Source: Janthinobacterium sp. 67 (GTDB taxonomy: Bacteria; Pseudomonadota; Gammaproteobacteria; Burkholderiales; Burkholderiaceae_D). From it: a stretch of DNA of 64,000 nt. The stretch spans positions 5,704,001 to 5,768,000 of the forward strand of contig NZ_PGES01000001.1 in the NCBI RefSeq assembly GCF_002797895.1, given 5' to 3'. This document shows positions 1 through 8,834 of the stretch, in pieces (within the stretch, counting starts at the first letter, position 1; each line of letters opens with the position of its first letter). A program made the translations under genes and the position numbers. The notes beneath the pieces are model-generated. The model saw only the letters and a program-made list of their open reading frames with translations, was not told where the DNA came from and did no database searches.

Positions 1-1361
1 GTGGCGAAGATCACGGAGTTGAAGCGTGCCGGATCGCTGGCGATGGCTTGTTCGATGCGGGGACCATATTGCTGAACCACTGAGTCGCCCAGAAACACGG
101 TCAAGCCTTTGGTCTGGCTGCTGACTTTTTGAAAGACGATATTCTGGTGTCTCAACGGGGTGAACAAGGGGCCGGGGAAAGCGCTGTCGTTGAGTGCTTG
201 CAAGTATATTTCCGCGCCGTGCACATCGATCCTTTCACGCAGGACGCCGCCGGCCGTGAGCACGCCCAGCAATACCATGGCCAGCATGGCCCCTCCCAGG
301 CCGCTGACGACATGTTTGTGGTTGCGCCGCTGCCGCAATGGCACTTCGATCAGGCGGTAGGTGAGATAGGCCAGCATGAACGCAGACGCGATCAGGGCGA
401 CCTTGATCTGGAACGGTGTTTTTTCACCGTAGATAATGTGACTGTATGATAACAATGGCCAGTGCCATAAGTACAGGGGATAGCTGATGAGGCCAATGCC
501 GACCGCCGCCTTGTTGCTGAGCAAGTAGCGGTTGAGTGCCTGGCCCGCATCGGCCATGATGATCAGGAAAGTGCCGCCAGCCGGGAGCAAGGCCCACCAG
601 CCAGGAAAGAAAACATCGGGCTTGACGAAGGTAAAGCCCAGCACCAGCAATGCCGTCCCGCCGACGGAGGCGACGGTGCGCCAGCGCTGTGTCCAGGCGG
701 TGCGGTGCAGTTGCAGATAAGCTGCAATCCCGCCTGTCATGAGTTCCCAGAAGCGTGTCACGGGCGAATAAAATGCGGCCGTCGGATTGCTTTCGACCGT
801 CATGACGTTGATGGCCATCGACAGGCAGAAAATGATGGCCATGATGAGCAGGAAATTGCGGTGCCGCTTAAATGCCAGCCACAGGATCAGAGGCCACAGC
901 AGATAAAACTGTTCCTCCACGCCAAGCGACCACAGGTGCAGCAAGGGCTTCGATGTCCCCGAACTGTCGAAGTAGCCGGCCTCGGACCAGAACACGAGAT
1001 TGGCGACAAAGCCGCCCCCCGCCGCGATGTGCTTGCCTATCTGGCGAAATTCGCCGTGCAGCAGGACCACCCAGCCAAACAGCAGCGTGGCAAACAGCAC
1101 CAGCACGAGTGCGGGAAAGATGCGCCGCACATAGAAGTCAGCAATGCTGAACTTGCCCGCTTCCAGTTGCATGAGGATGATCGAGGTGATCAGGTAGCCG
1201 GAAATGACGAAGAAGACATCGACGCCGATGAAACCGCTGACGAACCAGTTCGGCCAGGCATGATGCAGGATGACGGCGAGCACGGCCACGGCGCGCAAAC
1301 CGTCGATGTCGGCCCGGTAGGGCAGTCCGCCCGGATGAGCGGTGCTTGCTGTAACTTTCAG
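1..1361 (-). CDS. Acyltransferase 3 (OafA/YrhL-like) with C-terminal SGNH domain, partial
   Basis: Inner-membrane O-acyltransferase that would transfer acyl groups to a surface polysaccharide or lipid. The minus strand reads YRADIDGLRAVAVLAVILHH near the N-terminus, the conserved start of acyltransferase-3 proteins. It then shows VDVFFVISGYLIT, LWSLGVEEQFYLLWP and SYPLYLWHWPLLS and a series of membrane helices. About 45 residues before the window edge comes FLGDSVVQQYG, the GDS block of an SGNH hydrolase domain, so this is the two-domain OafA class. The C-terminus lies outside the window. The start is odd: no ATG, GTG or TTG lies in frame between the upstream TAA and the DGLRA motif. A CTG at 1359-1361 has an AGGGAG ribosome site (1368-1373) 6 nt upstream; ATT at 1362-1364 is the alternative. 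Family certain, start uncertain. Confidence 0.88.
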   Translation of the reverse strand, partial: MKVTASTAHPGGLPYRADIDGLRAVAVLAVILHHAWPNWFVSGFIGVDVFFVISGYLITSIILMQLEAGKFSIADFYVRRIFPALVLVLFATLLFGWVVLLHGEFRQIGKHIAAGGGFVANLVFWSEAGYFDSSGTSKPLLHLWSLGVEEQFYLLWPLILWLAFKRHRNFLLIMAIIFCLSMAINVMTVESNPTAAFYSPVTRFWELMTGGIAAYLQLHRTAWTQRWRTVASVGGTALLVLGFTFVKPDVFFPGWWALLPAGGTFLIIMADAGQALNRYLLSNKAAVGIGLISYPLYLWHWPLLSYSHIIYGEKTPFQIKVALIASAFMLAYLTYRLIEVPLRQRRNHKHVVSGLGGAMLAMVLLGVLTAGGVLRERIDVHGAEIYLQALNDSAFPGPLFTPLRHQNIVFQKVSSQTKGLTVFLGDSVVQQYGPRIEQAIASDPARFNSVIFA

Positions 1362-1706
1362 AATAGTCTCCCTGCTGAGGCGTATGCCGAGCAGTCTACT
1401 CTTCAGCCTGAAGAATAAATTGCGGAGGCGGCATTTCTCTCGCCGTTAAAAATGTTTTAATTTTAGCATCATATGTTGTGAAAATTATGATATTTTTCAG
1501 GCGTTTTTGGGTGCCGCCGCAGGGGCGGCATGATCAAAAAAGCAATCTGGCAGGCGGAGGTGGCGGCTGGAAACCGAATCAGTTCGGCAAGAACTGCCTA
1601 TGCTGGCGTGAGTATCGGTACAATGCGTGCTTCATTCATCCAATCGGCGGCTGTTTTGCACACCACGCGGTGTGCGCGAGACGGCGCCCGAGCACTCTTA
1701 CTCATT
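1362..1706. other. Intergenic region between the divergent acyltransferase and ABC-F genes
   Basis: About 345 bp with no convincing gene. The ABC-F reading frame stays open upstream to an ATG at 1530, but the extra 59 residues resemble nothing in the family and precede the conserved N-terminus, so I treat them as untranslated. A small hairpin GCACACC-ACGC-GGTGTGC lies at 1658-1675, just before the coding start. The AT-rich stretch around 1440-1500 probably holds the divergent promoters. Confidence 0.5.
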
Positions 1707-3602
1707 ATGGCTGTCATTTCTCTTTCATCGGCGCAACTTGCGTTCGGTCACGTCGCGCTGCTCGATCACGCGGAATTCTCACTGGAAACCTCGGAGCGGG
1801 TCGGCTTGATCGGCCGCAACGGCACGGGTAAATCGTCGCTGTTGAAGGTTATTTCGGGCAAGTTCAAGCTCGATGATGGCTTGCTCGTCATGCAACAGGG
1901 CATCAAGATCGCGTATGTGGAGCAGGAGCCGCAATTCGATCCGGACATGTCCGTATTTGACGCCGTCGCTTCCGGCATGGGCGAATCGCAGGCGTGGCTG
2001 AAGGAATACGATGCGCTGACGGGCCAGTTTGGCCAGGGCAATGACGACGAACTGATGGAACGCATGCACGACATCCAGGTCAAGCTCGATGCGGCCGATG
2101 CGTGGAGCTTGCCGAACAAGGTGGAAACCGTGCTCGACCGTCTGAACCTGACGGGCGACATGGCGATGAAAACCCTGTCGGGCGGGATGCAGAAGCGCGT
2201 GGCGCTGGCGCGCGCGCTGGTGTCGGCGCCCGACGTGCTGCTACTCGATGAACCGACCAACCATCTGGACTTTAGTTCCATCTTGTGGCTGGAAGGCTTG
2301 TTGCGCGACTTCAAGGGCAGCGTGCTGTTCATTACCCATGACCGCTCCTTCCTCGACAACGTTGCCACGCGCATCATCGAACTGGACCGCGGCCGTTTGC
2401 TGTCGTACCCGGGCAACTTCACGGCGTACCAGGTGCGCAAGGCCGAGCAGCTGGAAATCGAAGAAGTGGAAAACGCCAAGTTCGACAAGTTCCTGGCGCA
2501 GGAAGAAGTGTGGATACGCAAGGGCGTCAAGGCCCGCCGCGTGCGCGACGAAGGCCGCGTGCGCCGCCTGGAAGCGCTGCGCCTGACGCGCAATGCGCGC
2601 CGCGAACAGCAGGGACAAGTCAAGCTGGACGTATCGGCCGGCGAACGCTCGGGCAAGATCGTGGCGGACCTGGAAAACGTATCGAAGATTTATGGCGACA
2701 AGGTCATCGTCAAGGACTTCAGCGCCACCATCCTGCGCGGCGACAAGGTCGGCCTGATCGGCGCCAACGGCGCCGGCAAGACCACCTTGTTGAAAATGAT
2801 CCTCGGCGAAGAGCAGTCGGACACGGGCACCATCCGCCTGGGCACCAAGCTGCAGGTGGCGTATTTCGACCAGATGCGCACGCAGCTGAACGAAGAGGCG
2901 AACCTGATGGAAACCATCGCACCCGGCAGCGACTGGGTCGAGATCAATGGCCAGCGCCGCCACGTGATGACCTACCTGAACGACTTCCTGTTTGCGCCGG
3001 AACGTGCCCGTTCGCCCGTCAAGTCGCTGTCCGGTGGCGAGCGCAACCGTTTGCTGCTGGCGCGCCTGTTCGCCAAGCCGGCCAACGTGCTGGTGCTCGA
3101 TGAGCCGACCAATGACCTGGATATCGATACCTTGGAATTGCTGGAAGAGTTGCTGGAAGAATACACCGGCACCGTTTTCCTCGTCAGCCATGACCGTACC
3201 TTCCTCGACAACGTGGTCACGCAAGTGATCGTCGCCGAAGGCGAGGGCAAGTGGCGCGAATTCGTCGGCGGCTACACGGACTGGGAACGCGTGCGCACCT
3301 TGCCGATCGCCACGGCGCCCGCCAGCAAGCCGGCAGTGAAGGTTGTCGAAGCGGCAGCGCCGGCGGCCAAGCAGAAAAAGCTCAGCTACAAGGAACAGCG
3401 CGAGCTGGAAGAGTTGCCGAAACTGATCGCCAAGCTGGAAGACGAGCAATCGGTGCTGGCCGCCGAACTGTCGCATCCGGACTTCTACAAGAAAACGCCG
3501 GCCGAAGGCAAACGCCTGAACGCGCGCGTGGCCGAGATCGAAGGCGAACTGCTGGAAGCGTTGGAAAAGTGGGAGCAGATCGAGGCGCGCAGCAATGCCT
3601 GA
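1707..3602 (+). CDS. uup: ABC-F family ATPase, Uup type
   Basis: Soluble protein of 631 aa with two ATP-binding cassettes and no membrane domain, as expected of ABC-F proteins that act on ribosomes or DNA. Walker A motifs are GRNGTGKS (residues 36-43) and GANGAGKT in the second half. The signatures are LSGGMQKR and LSGGERNR, each followed by a Walker B LLLDEPTNHLD or VLDEPTNDLD and an ITHDRSF or VSHDRTF switch. The last 70 residues (from KLSYKEQRELEELPKLIAKL) form the charged coiled coil that defines the Uup subgroup, and the length matches E. coli Uup closely. I chose ATG 1707 because MAVISLSSAQLAFG is the usual ABC-F beginning; its ribosome site is weak. Confidence 0.9.
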   Translation: MAVISLSSAQLAFGHVALLDHAEFSLETSERVGLIGRNGTGKSSLLKVISGKFKLDDGLLVMQQGIKIAYVEQEPQFDPDMSVFDAVASGMGESQAWLKEYDALTGQFGQGNDDELMERMHDIQVKLDAADAWSLPNKVETVLDRLNLTGDMAMKTLSGGMQKRVALARALVSAPDVLLLDEPTNHLDFSSILWLEGLLRDFKGSVLFITHDRSFLDNVATRIIELDRGRLLSYPGNFTAYQVRKAEQLEIEEVENAKFDKFLAQEEVWIRKGVKARRVRDEGRVRRLEALRLTRNARREQQGQVKLDVSAGERSGKIVADLENVSKIYGDKVIVKDFSATILRGDKVGLIGANGAGKTTLLKMILGEEQSDTGTIRLGTKLQVAYFDQMRTQLNEEANLMETIAPGSDWVEINGQRRHVMTYLNDFLFAPERARSPVKSLSGGERNRLLLARLFAKPANVLVLDEPTNDLDIDTLELLEELLEEYTGTVFLVSHDRTFLDNVVTQVIVAEGEGKWREFVGGYTDWERVRTLPIATAPASKPAVKVVEAAAPAAKQKKLSYKEQRELEELPKLIAKLEDEQSVLAAELSHPDFYKKTPAEGKRLNARVAEIEGELLEALEKWEQIEARSNA

Positions 3603-3644
3603 TTAGTTTCTTGCATTCTCTGTTGTAATTTAAGTTAGGATTAC

Positions 3645-3683
3645 TTGCCACGGCAACGGTTCTGCTTGATATAATTATATAAT
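3645..3683 (+). promoter_or_regulatory. Candidate promoter for the EPS-associated operon starting at 3712
   Basis: TTGCCA at 3645-3650 and TATAAT at 3670-3675 are separated by 19 bp, slightly long for sigma-70. A second TATAAT overlaps downstream at 3678-3683. The -35 lies in a small palindrome TTGCC-AC-GGCAA, which could be an operator. The tract is strongly AT-rich and directly precedes the ribosome site GGAGG (3699-3703). Confidence 0.4.
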
Positions 3684-3711
3684 TATATTTTTTACATCGG
3701 AGGATGCATGT

Positions 3712-4443
3712 TTGTTATCGAAAACACGCGCTCCGGACCACGACGTCCGGCGCGTGGTGCCACCTCCGGTGCGCATCAGCATGTTTGACCGCGCCGCCTT
3801 GCCCCGGGTAGCGCCATTCCTGGCCTACCTCTCCTTCATTTTCATCGCCGACATGCTGGCCCGCCTGGGCGTTGCCGCGCAGGACATGCGCTGGCTGTAT
3901 GCCATCAAGATCGGCGTCGTGCTGGGCATGTTGTTGTATTGGCGCCGCAGTTACACGGAACTGCGGTGGTCGCCGCTGGGCGCGCGCGCGCTGGCTGTGG
4001 CGCTGGCCACCGGGCTTGTTGTTTTTTTGCTGTGGATTAATCTGGACGCAGGCTGGATGAGTATCGGCAGCGCCGACGGCTTCGACCCGCGCAATGACGG
4101 CCAGATCGAGTGGAGCCTGGTGGTGCTGCGCATCGCCGGCGCGGCGCTCGTGGTGCCCGTGATGGAAGAGCTGTTCTGGCGCTCCTTCCTGTTGCGCTGG
4201 ATCGATGCCCAGGATTTTCTTGCATTTCAGCCCCGCCTGGCCAGTGCCAAGGCATTTGTTGTCAGCGTCGTGTTGTTTGGTTTTGAACATAATTTGTGGC
4301 TGGCGGGCATTGTTGCCGGCGCCGCCTATACTCTGCTGTACATGCGCAGCCAGTCCCTGTGGTCGCCCATCCTGGCGCACGGCGTGACGAACGGCGTGCT
4401 GGGCCTCTGGATTGTTTCCGGTGGACACTGGACTTACTGGTAA
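3712..4443 (+). CDS. CPBP (CAAX-type) intramembrane protease of the PEP-CTERM/EPS locus
   Basis: Integral membrane protein of 243 aa with about six hydrophobic segments. It has the CPBP protease motifs: VMEELFWRSFLLRW (Glu152, Glu153, Arg157), FGFEHNLWLAG (His193) and AHGVTNGVLGLW (His223, Asn227). CPBP relatives are recurrent members of exosortase/EPS gene clusters (the CAAX protease-related family defined from PEP-CTERM genomes), and here the gene opens such a cluster. Its substrate is unknown; processing of exported or membrane EPS components is inference. The start is TTG at 3712, 8 nt after GGAGG; two nearby ATGs at 3704 and 3708 are out of frame. EpsL follows after 40 bp on the same strand, so co-transcription is likely. 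Confidence 0.85.
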   Translation: MLSKTRAPDHDVRRVVPPPVRISMFDRAALPRVAPFLAYLSFIFIADMLARLGVAAQDMRWLYAIKIGVVLGMLLYWRRSYTELRWSPLGARALAVALATGLVVFLLWINLDAGWMSIGSADGFDPRNDGQIEWSLVVLRIAGAALVVPVMEELFWRSFLLRWIDAQDFLAFQPRLASAKAFVVSVVLFGFEHNLWLAGIVAGAAYTLLYMRSQSLWSPILAHGVTNGVLGLWIVSGGHWTYW

Positions 4444-4483
4444 TATTGCCAACTAACTGTTTGATCTTTCAAAGACAAAGCCC

Positions 4484-5740
4484 ATGTTGAATTCCCCGCC
4501 AAAAAGCCTCCGTAGCCACCCATGTCTACCGCCTGGCATGCCGCTCATGTCTATCTTGCGTGCCGCTTGCGTGCTCGTGGTCGGAGGTGTGGCCAGCTCG
4601 TCGGCAATGGCCGCCTGGAGCGATACCATTTCCCCGTTCCTGGCGACCTCGTATTCCTATGACGACAATCTGTTGCGCCTCGACGACAATGTTCCCGGCT
4701 ATAACGGTCCCCGTTCCGATACGTCGCGCCAGGTACAGGCAGGTTTTCTCGTCAACCGGCCGATCGGGCGCCAAGTGCTGACGGGACAGGCCAAGTGGTC
4801 GCGCGTGTCGTTCCAGCATTTTGACCAGTTCAACTACAGCGGTAAGGATTTCCTGGCCGATCTTGAATGGCATCTAGGTAATCATCTCGATGGCCATGCG
4901 GGCGCCCTGTATTCGCAAACCCTGACGCCGTTCAGCGATTTCCAGAGCACTGAACGCAATTTGCGTACGCGTCAGCGAGAGTACGTCGATGGCGGCTGGC
5001 GTTTCCATCCGAGCTGGCGCGTGCGTGGCGCTTACAGCCGTGAGCGCTACTCGTATGACTTGCTGTCGCAGCGCGTGTCCAACCGTGAAGAAAAAGCGAC
5101 GGAACTGGGGCTTGATTATTTGCCTGCAAGTAATAGTCGTGTCGGCGTGCAGTTGCGGCATATCAATGGCAGCTATCCGAATCGCGTCAACGGCGGCCAG
5201 TTCGGCGTCGACGATGGCTATACTCAGGATGAGATCAAGGCGAATATTTATTGGAATTACAGTGCGATTACCCAAGTGCAACTCTTGGGCGGATGGGTGC
5301 GCCGCAGCCATTCCTTTTATTCGGGGCGCAATTCGAGCGGCGCCAACGGGCGCATCGTGGTGAACTGGGCGCCTCTGGGTAAGGTGCGTTTCACCGGTTC
5401 CCTGTGGCATGAGTATGGAGTAGTGGAAAATGCGCTGATTTCGAGCAGCCTGAATAATGGCGCCAGTGTTGCCGCCGCCTGGGATATCACGTCCAAGGTT
5501 CGCATGGATGCGCAACTGCGCCGCGAGAAGCGCGACTTTTCGGCCGCCAGCGGCCTGGTATTGCCCGTCGATGTCAGCGACACCTCGCATACCGAATCTC
5601 TGGGACTAACCTATGCTCCGCAGCCAAATATCCAGCTGGGTCTGAACGCCTTCCGCGACACGCGCAAGGGCGCACCTATTATTAATACTGGCAGTTTCCG
5701 CGCCAAAGGCGTGTCGTTCAGCGCCAGTGTCCAGTTCTGA
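4484..5740 (+). CDS. epsL: EPS operon outer-membrane beta-barrel protein EpsL
   Basis: Predicted outer-membrane barrel of about 418 aa. The N-terminus has an export signal (ILRAACVLVVGGVASSSAMA, probably cleaved before AWSDTISPF). The rest alternates polar and aromatic residues in amphipathic strands and ends in ...FSASVQF, the terminal-Phe signal for Bam-dependent insertion. It belongs to the family named from epsL of the Methylobacillus 12S methanolan locus, which accompanies XrtB-type systems; the likely role is passage or anchoring of the polysaccharide at the outer membrane. ATG 4484 leaves an unusually long pre-signal segment and a weak ribosome site. ATG 4538 or 4547 would give a more ordinary signal peptide. 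The sugar transferase gene begins 8 bp downstream. Confidence 0.85.
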   Translation: MLNSPPKSLRSHPCLPPGMPLMSILRAACVLVVGGVASSSAMAAWSDTISPFLATSYSYDDNLLRLDDNVPGYNGPRSDTSRQVQAGFLVNRPIGRQVLTGQAKWSRVSFQHFDQFNYSGKDFLADLEWHLGNHLDGHAGALYSQTLTPFSDFQSTERNLRTRQREYVDGGWRFHPSWRVRGAYSRERYSYDLLSQRVSNREEKATELGLDYLPASNSRVGVQLRHINGSYPNRVNGGQFGVDDGYTQDEIKANIYWNYSAITQVQLLGGWVRRSHSFYSGRNSSGANGRIVVNWAPLGKVRFTGSLWHEYGVVENALISSSLNNGASVAAAWDITSKVRMDAQLRREKRDFSAASGLVLPVDVSDTSHTESLGLTYAPQPNIQLGLNAFRDTRKGAPIINTGSFRAKGVSFSASVQF

Positions 5741-5748
5741 AGAGCACT

Positions 5749-7131
5749 ATGACGGTTAATGATATACCCTTGATTTCGTTCTTTCAGCGCATACTCGACC
5801 CATTGATCATCATGGGTACGCTGTATCTGTTGTCCGCCTTGTCAGGTTCCCCCTTTACTGGCTATTCGCTGGTATTGATGATCCTTGCGTTCTTTATTTC
5901 CTCGTCCGTATTCCAGTATGTCGACCCTTACCGCACCTGGCGCAGCGGTCGGATGCTGGCCTATACCCGCGATATTTTTGTCAGCTGGGGCATCACAGCC
6001 CTGATTCTGGTATTCCTGGGTTCGGCGACAGGACTGGCTTTTCATTTCGACCGCGAACTGGTGCTGGCCTGGTTTCTGCTGACGCCATTCATATTGCTGC
6101 TCAGCCATCTGGCCGCCCGGCGCATGGTGGCCGATCCCGGACGCGACAGCGAAGTGCGCTCCGTCGTCATCATCGGCGCCAACGATGCCAGTCTGAAATT
6201 TGCTGCCACCGTCGAGCGCAATCCGAATCTGTTCATGAGCGTACGGGGCTTTTTTGACGACCGTACCGATGACCGCTGGCCCGAGAAAATGCGTGAGCCC
6301 ATGCTGGGCAAGATGGCCGATATCGCCGCCTATGTGCGCGAACACAATATCAAGATGATATTCATCAGCCAGCCCATTTCGGCGCAGCCGCGCATCCGTA
6401 AAATGCTCGATGAACTGCAGGATACGACGGCGTCCGTGTACTTCTTGCCGGATATTTATATCTTCGACCTGATGCAGGCGCGTTTCGATAATGTGGGCGG
6501 CATGCCGGTGATCGCCATCCGCGAATCGCCGTTCACGGGCTTTAACAGCATGGTCAAGCGGGGCAGCGACATCGTGCTGGGTCTGCTGATCCAGATCATG
6601 CTGCTGCCGGTGATGCTGGTCATCGCCATCGCCGTCAAAGCGACGTCGAAGGGGCCGGTGATCTTTCGCCAGCGCCGTTACGGCCTGTATGGCGAGGAAA
6701 TCATCGTCTATAAATTCCGTTCGATGACGGTCAGCGAGGATGGCGACAAGGTCGTGCAGGCCACCAAGAACGACCAGCGCGTGACGCGTATCGGCGCCTT
6801 TCTGCGCCGCAGTTCTCTCGATGAGCTGCCGCAGTTCATCAACGTCCTGCAGGGGCGGATGAGCATCGTCGGACCCCGTCCGCACGCGGTGGCGCACAAT
6901 GAGCAGTACCGCAAACTGATCAAGGGTTATATGTTGCGCCACAAGGTCAAGCCGGGCATTACCGGCTGGGCACAGGTGAACGGCTTGCGCGGCGAGACGG
7001 AGACGCTCGACAAAATGGAAGCGCGCATCCATTTCGACCTCGACTACCTGCGCAACTGGTCGCTGTGGCTGGATTTGTGGATCATTTTGCGCACCATCAA
7101 AGTAGTGCTGAAACGCGATAACGCGCATTGA
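5749..7131 (+). CDS. Polyprenyl-phosphate sugar (glucose-1-P type) transferase
   Basis: Initiating enzyme that puts the first sugar phosphate on undecaprenyl phosphate (460 aa, WcaJ/WbaP-like architecture). The N-terminal third has four to five membrane helices, followed by a cytosolic nucleotide-binding-like domain ([20 protein letters not shown]). The C-terminal bacterial sugar-transferase domain shows the hallmark blocks [47 protein letters not shown] and [17 protein letters not shown]. It sits 8 bp after epsL and appears to end the first EPS operon. Sugar specificity cannot be read from the sequence; UDP-glucose is the common substrate of this group. Confidence 0.9.
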   Translation: MTVNDIPLISFFQRILDPLIIMGTLYLLSALSGSPFTGYSLVLMILAFFISSSVFQYVDPYRTWRSGRMLAYTRDIFVSWGITALILVFLGSATGLAFHFDRELVLAWFLLTPFILLLSHLAARRMVADPGRDSEVRSVVIIGANDASLKFAATVERNPNLFMSVRGFFDDRTDDRWPEKMREPMLGKMADIAAYVREHNIKMIFISQPISAQPRIRKMLDELQDTTASVYFLPDIYIFDLMQARFDNVGGMPVIAIRESPFTGFNSMVKRGSDIVLGLLIQIMLLPVMLVIAIAVKATSKGPVIFRQRRYGLYGEEIIVYKFRSMTVSEDGDKVVQATKNDQRVTRIGAFLRRSSLDELPQFINVLQGRMSIVGPRPHAVAHNEQYRKLIKGYMLRHKVKPGITGWAQVNGLRGETETLDKMEARIHFDLDYLRNWSLWLDLWIILRTIKVVLKRDNAH

Positions 7132-7227
7132 CCGCAGGCCGATGGCGGGCCGCACACACCGGACCTGAATATTTTTTGCAGAGATTTAATCCGCGTTAAA
7201 ATGACGCAGTCATGCAGGATGTCCAAT

Positions 7228-7248
7228 AGCCGGTTCCTGGAACCGGCT
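7228..7248. repeat. Inverted repeat after the sugar transferase gene
   Basis: Near-perfect palindrome with arms AGCCGGTTCC and GGAACCGGCT around a single T. It lies about 100 bp after the end of the upstream EPS operon. It could form an RNA hairpin, but there is no T-run after it, so a factor-independent terminator is doubtful. An operator is the alternative. Confidence 0.4.
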
Positions 7249-7668
7249 GAACAGTGATTCGACGAGCCATACGACCCTATGAGGCAAGCACGGCGACATG
7301 ATGTGCACGGTGACATGCTCCGCCTGCCTGGCGGCGGGCCAGATTGTGGCCTGTGGCATGCGCGTCATGCCCGCAGGCGCCATGCCCGGCCCGCAGGGCG
7401 CATGGGAGCAGTTGAACACATGCTGTCCCCCATGCACCGGCCCCAACCCCGCCGCTTTCCCGTGCTGGCCCGCCTCCCATTCTTGTGCGGTGCAGAGCAG
7501 GTACCCGTCGCTGCACGAGAAATATTGCCTTGTGAGAATTATTTATCGAAGCCTGGCGATTGCGATGCTTGTGTTTCTGACGAAACAGTTGTTTTTAAGA
7601 CCTTTTAATAGTTTTTTAAGCAAATAGTTTCCTAGCAAGCTAGTACATTGTGTATCATATTTATAATA

Positions 7669-7698
7669 TTGACAATCATGTGGTCGCAAGCCCATAAT
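7669..7698 (+). promoter_or_regulatory. Candidate sigma-70 promoter of the epsD-xrtB operon
   Basis: TTGACA at 7669-7674 and CATAAT at 7693-7698 with an 18-bp spacer, in the AT-rich tract about 100 bp before epsD. A second TTGACA at 7720-7725 has no good -10 partner. Inferred by consensus only. Confidence 0.45.
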
Positions 7699-7804
7699 TT
7701 CAATCGAAATCTGCTTTTTTTGACAATGTTTTGTTGTTAAGTGAGTTATCATGACAATCACAAAACCGTCAGCGGATTTCCTTACCTGAACCGAAGGAGT
7801 CATT

Positions 7805-8788
7805 TTGAACCAAGCGCAAATCGCCCGTGTGTCCTCGAGCAAGTCCACCACGCGTTCCCGCCTGCTGTGCGCAGGCCTGGTGGTACTGGCCGTCGCAGGA
7901 TTGTCTGCCTGTGGCAATAAAGAAAAAAAGCCCGGCCAGGCGTTGGCGAGTGTGAATGGGGAAGAAATCACCGTCCTGCAACTCAATGAAGAGATGCAGC
8001 GCGCCAATGTCCAGGCGCCGCAACAGGAAGCGGCCAGCAAGCAGTTGTTGGAATCGCTGATCGACCGCCAGTTGTTGCAGAACGAGGCAGCCAAGGACAA
8101 GACGGACCGCGATCCCAAGGTGGTGCAGGCGATCGAGCGCGCCAAGGCGCTGATCGTAGCGCAAGCCTACATGCAAAAGCGCATCGGCACGGTTGCCCGT
8201 CCCACCAAGCAGGAAGTGGAAGAGTACTTCCACAAGAATCCGCAATTTTTCACCGAACGCAAGCAGTTCGACATGCGTGAACTGGTCATTGCCAGCGCCG
8301 ACATGAATGACAAGCTGAAGGCGGCCATGGATGCGGCGAAGACGCTGGACGACGTTGCCGCATGGCTCGACGCGAACAAGGTCAAGTATGCCCGTACCCA
8401 GTTGTCGCGCACCAGCGCGGACCTGGCGCCCGAGCTGAGCGCGAAATTGCTGTCGATGCCGAAGGGCCAGCTGTTCATCATCCGCGAGGGCGACCGCACC
8501 TTGCTCATTTCCCTGGCCGATATCCGCGACAATCCCGTGACCTTGGCACAGGCCGCGCCGCAGATCGAACAGTTTTTGTTCAACAAGAAAAATAAGGATG
8601 CCGCCGATGCTGAACTGAAGCGTTTGCGCGCCACCGCCAAGATCGAATACCTGGGCAAGGATGCGGCGCCAGCCACCGCATCGGCAGCGGCCAGCGCACC
8701 GGCGCCGGCGCCGGCACCTGCGGCCCAGGCCGCACCGGCGCGGAGTCCTTCGGAAGCAAATGATCGTGGCGTTGCTGGCTTGAAATAA
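7805..8788 (+). CDS. epsD: EpsD-family peptidyl-prolyl isomerase lipoprotein
   Basis: Periplasmic lipoprotein of 327 aa in the SurA/parvulin-like EpsD family of exosortase-linked EPS operons. The start is TTG 7805, with AAGGAG a few bases upstream. A basic N-terminus and hydrophobic stretch end in a lipobox LSAC, so lipidation is at Cys36. After that come a SurA-N-like helical region (VNGEEITVLQLNEEMQRANV) and a parvulin-type segment (FTERKQFDMRELVIAS). The last 45 residues are Ala/Pro-rich and low in complexity. The expected role is folding of exported EPS or outer-membrane components. It is the first gene of a same-strand run that continues to 17588. Confidence 0.88.
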   Translation: MNQAQIARVSSSKSTTRSRLLCAGLVVLAVAGLSACGNKEKKPGQALASVNGEEITVLQLNEEMQRANVQAPQQEAASKQLLESLIDRQLLQNEAAKDKTDRDPKVVQAIERAKALIVAQAYMQKRIGTVARPTKQEVEEYFHKNPQFFTERKQFDMRELVIASADMNDKLKAAMDAAKTLDDVAAWLDANKVKYARTQLSRTSADLAPELSAKLLSMPKGQLFIIREGDRTLLISLADIRDNPVTLAQAAPQIEQFLFNKKNKDAADAELKRLRATAKIEYLGKDAAPATASAAASAPAPAPAPAAQAAPARSPSEANDRGVAGLK

Positions 8789-8834
8789 GTCGCAGCATTT
8801 TAGGTAAGAAACTCATCAATGGAATGAACGAATC

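Larger units (their letters stand above)
7132..7804. other. Long non-coding leader between the two EPS operons
   Basis: About 670 bp without a credible gene. Its first 450 bp are GC-rich; two overlapping frames at 7279-7627 are Cys/Pro/Arg-rich and lack ribosome sites or family resemblance. The final 250 bp are very AT-rich, contain promoter-like elements, and carry TGACAAT three times at 7670-7676, 7721-7727 and 7752-7758. A long 5' leader or regulator-binding region for epsD is likely. Confidence 0.5.

Noticed and set aside
1530..1706. 59-residue N-terminal extension of the ABC-F protein
   Set aside because: The family starts at MAVISLSSAQL; the extension has no similarity to known domains and no good ribosome site.
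7279..7627. Two overlapping small frames before epsD
   Set aside because: Cys/Pro/Arg-rich sequence, no ribosome site and no family resemblance; treated as non-coding leader.
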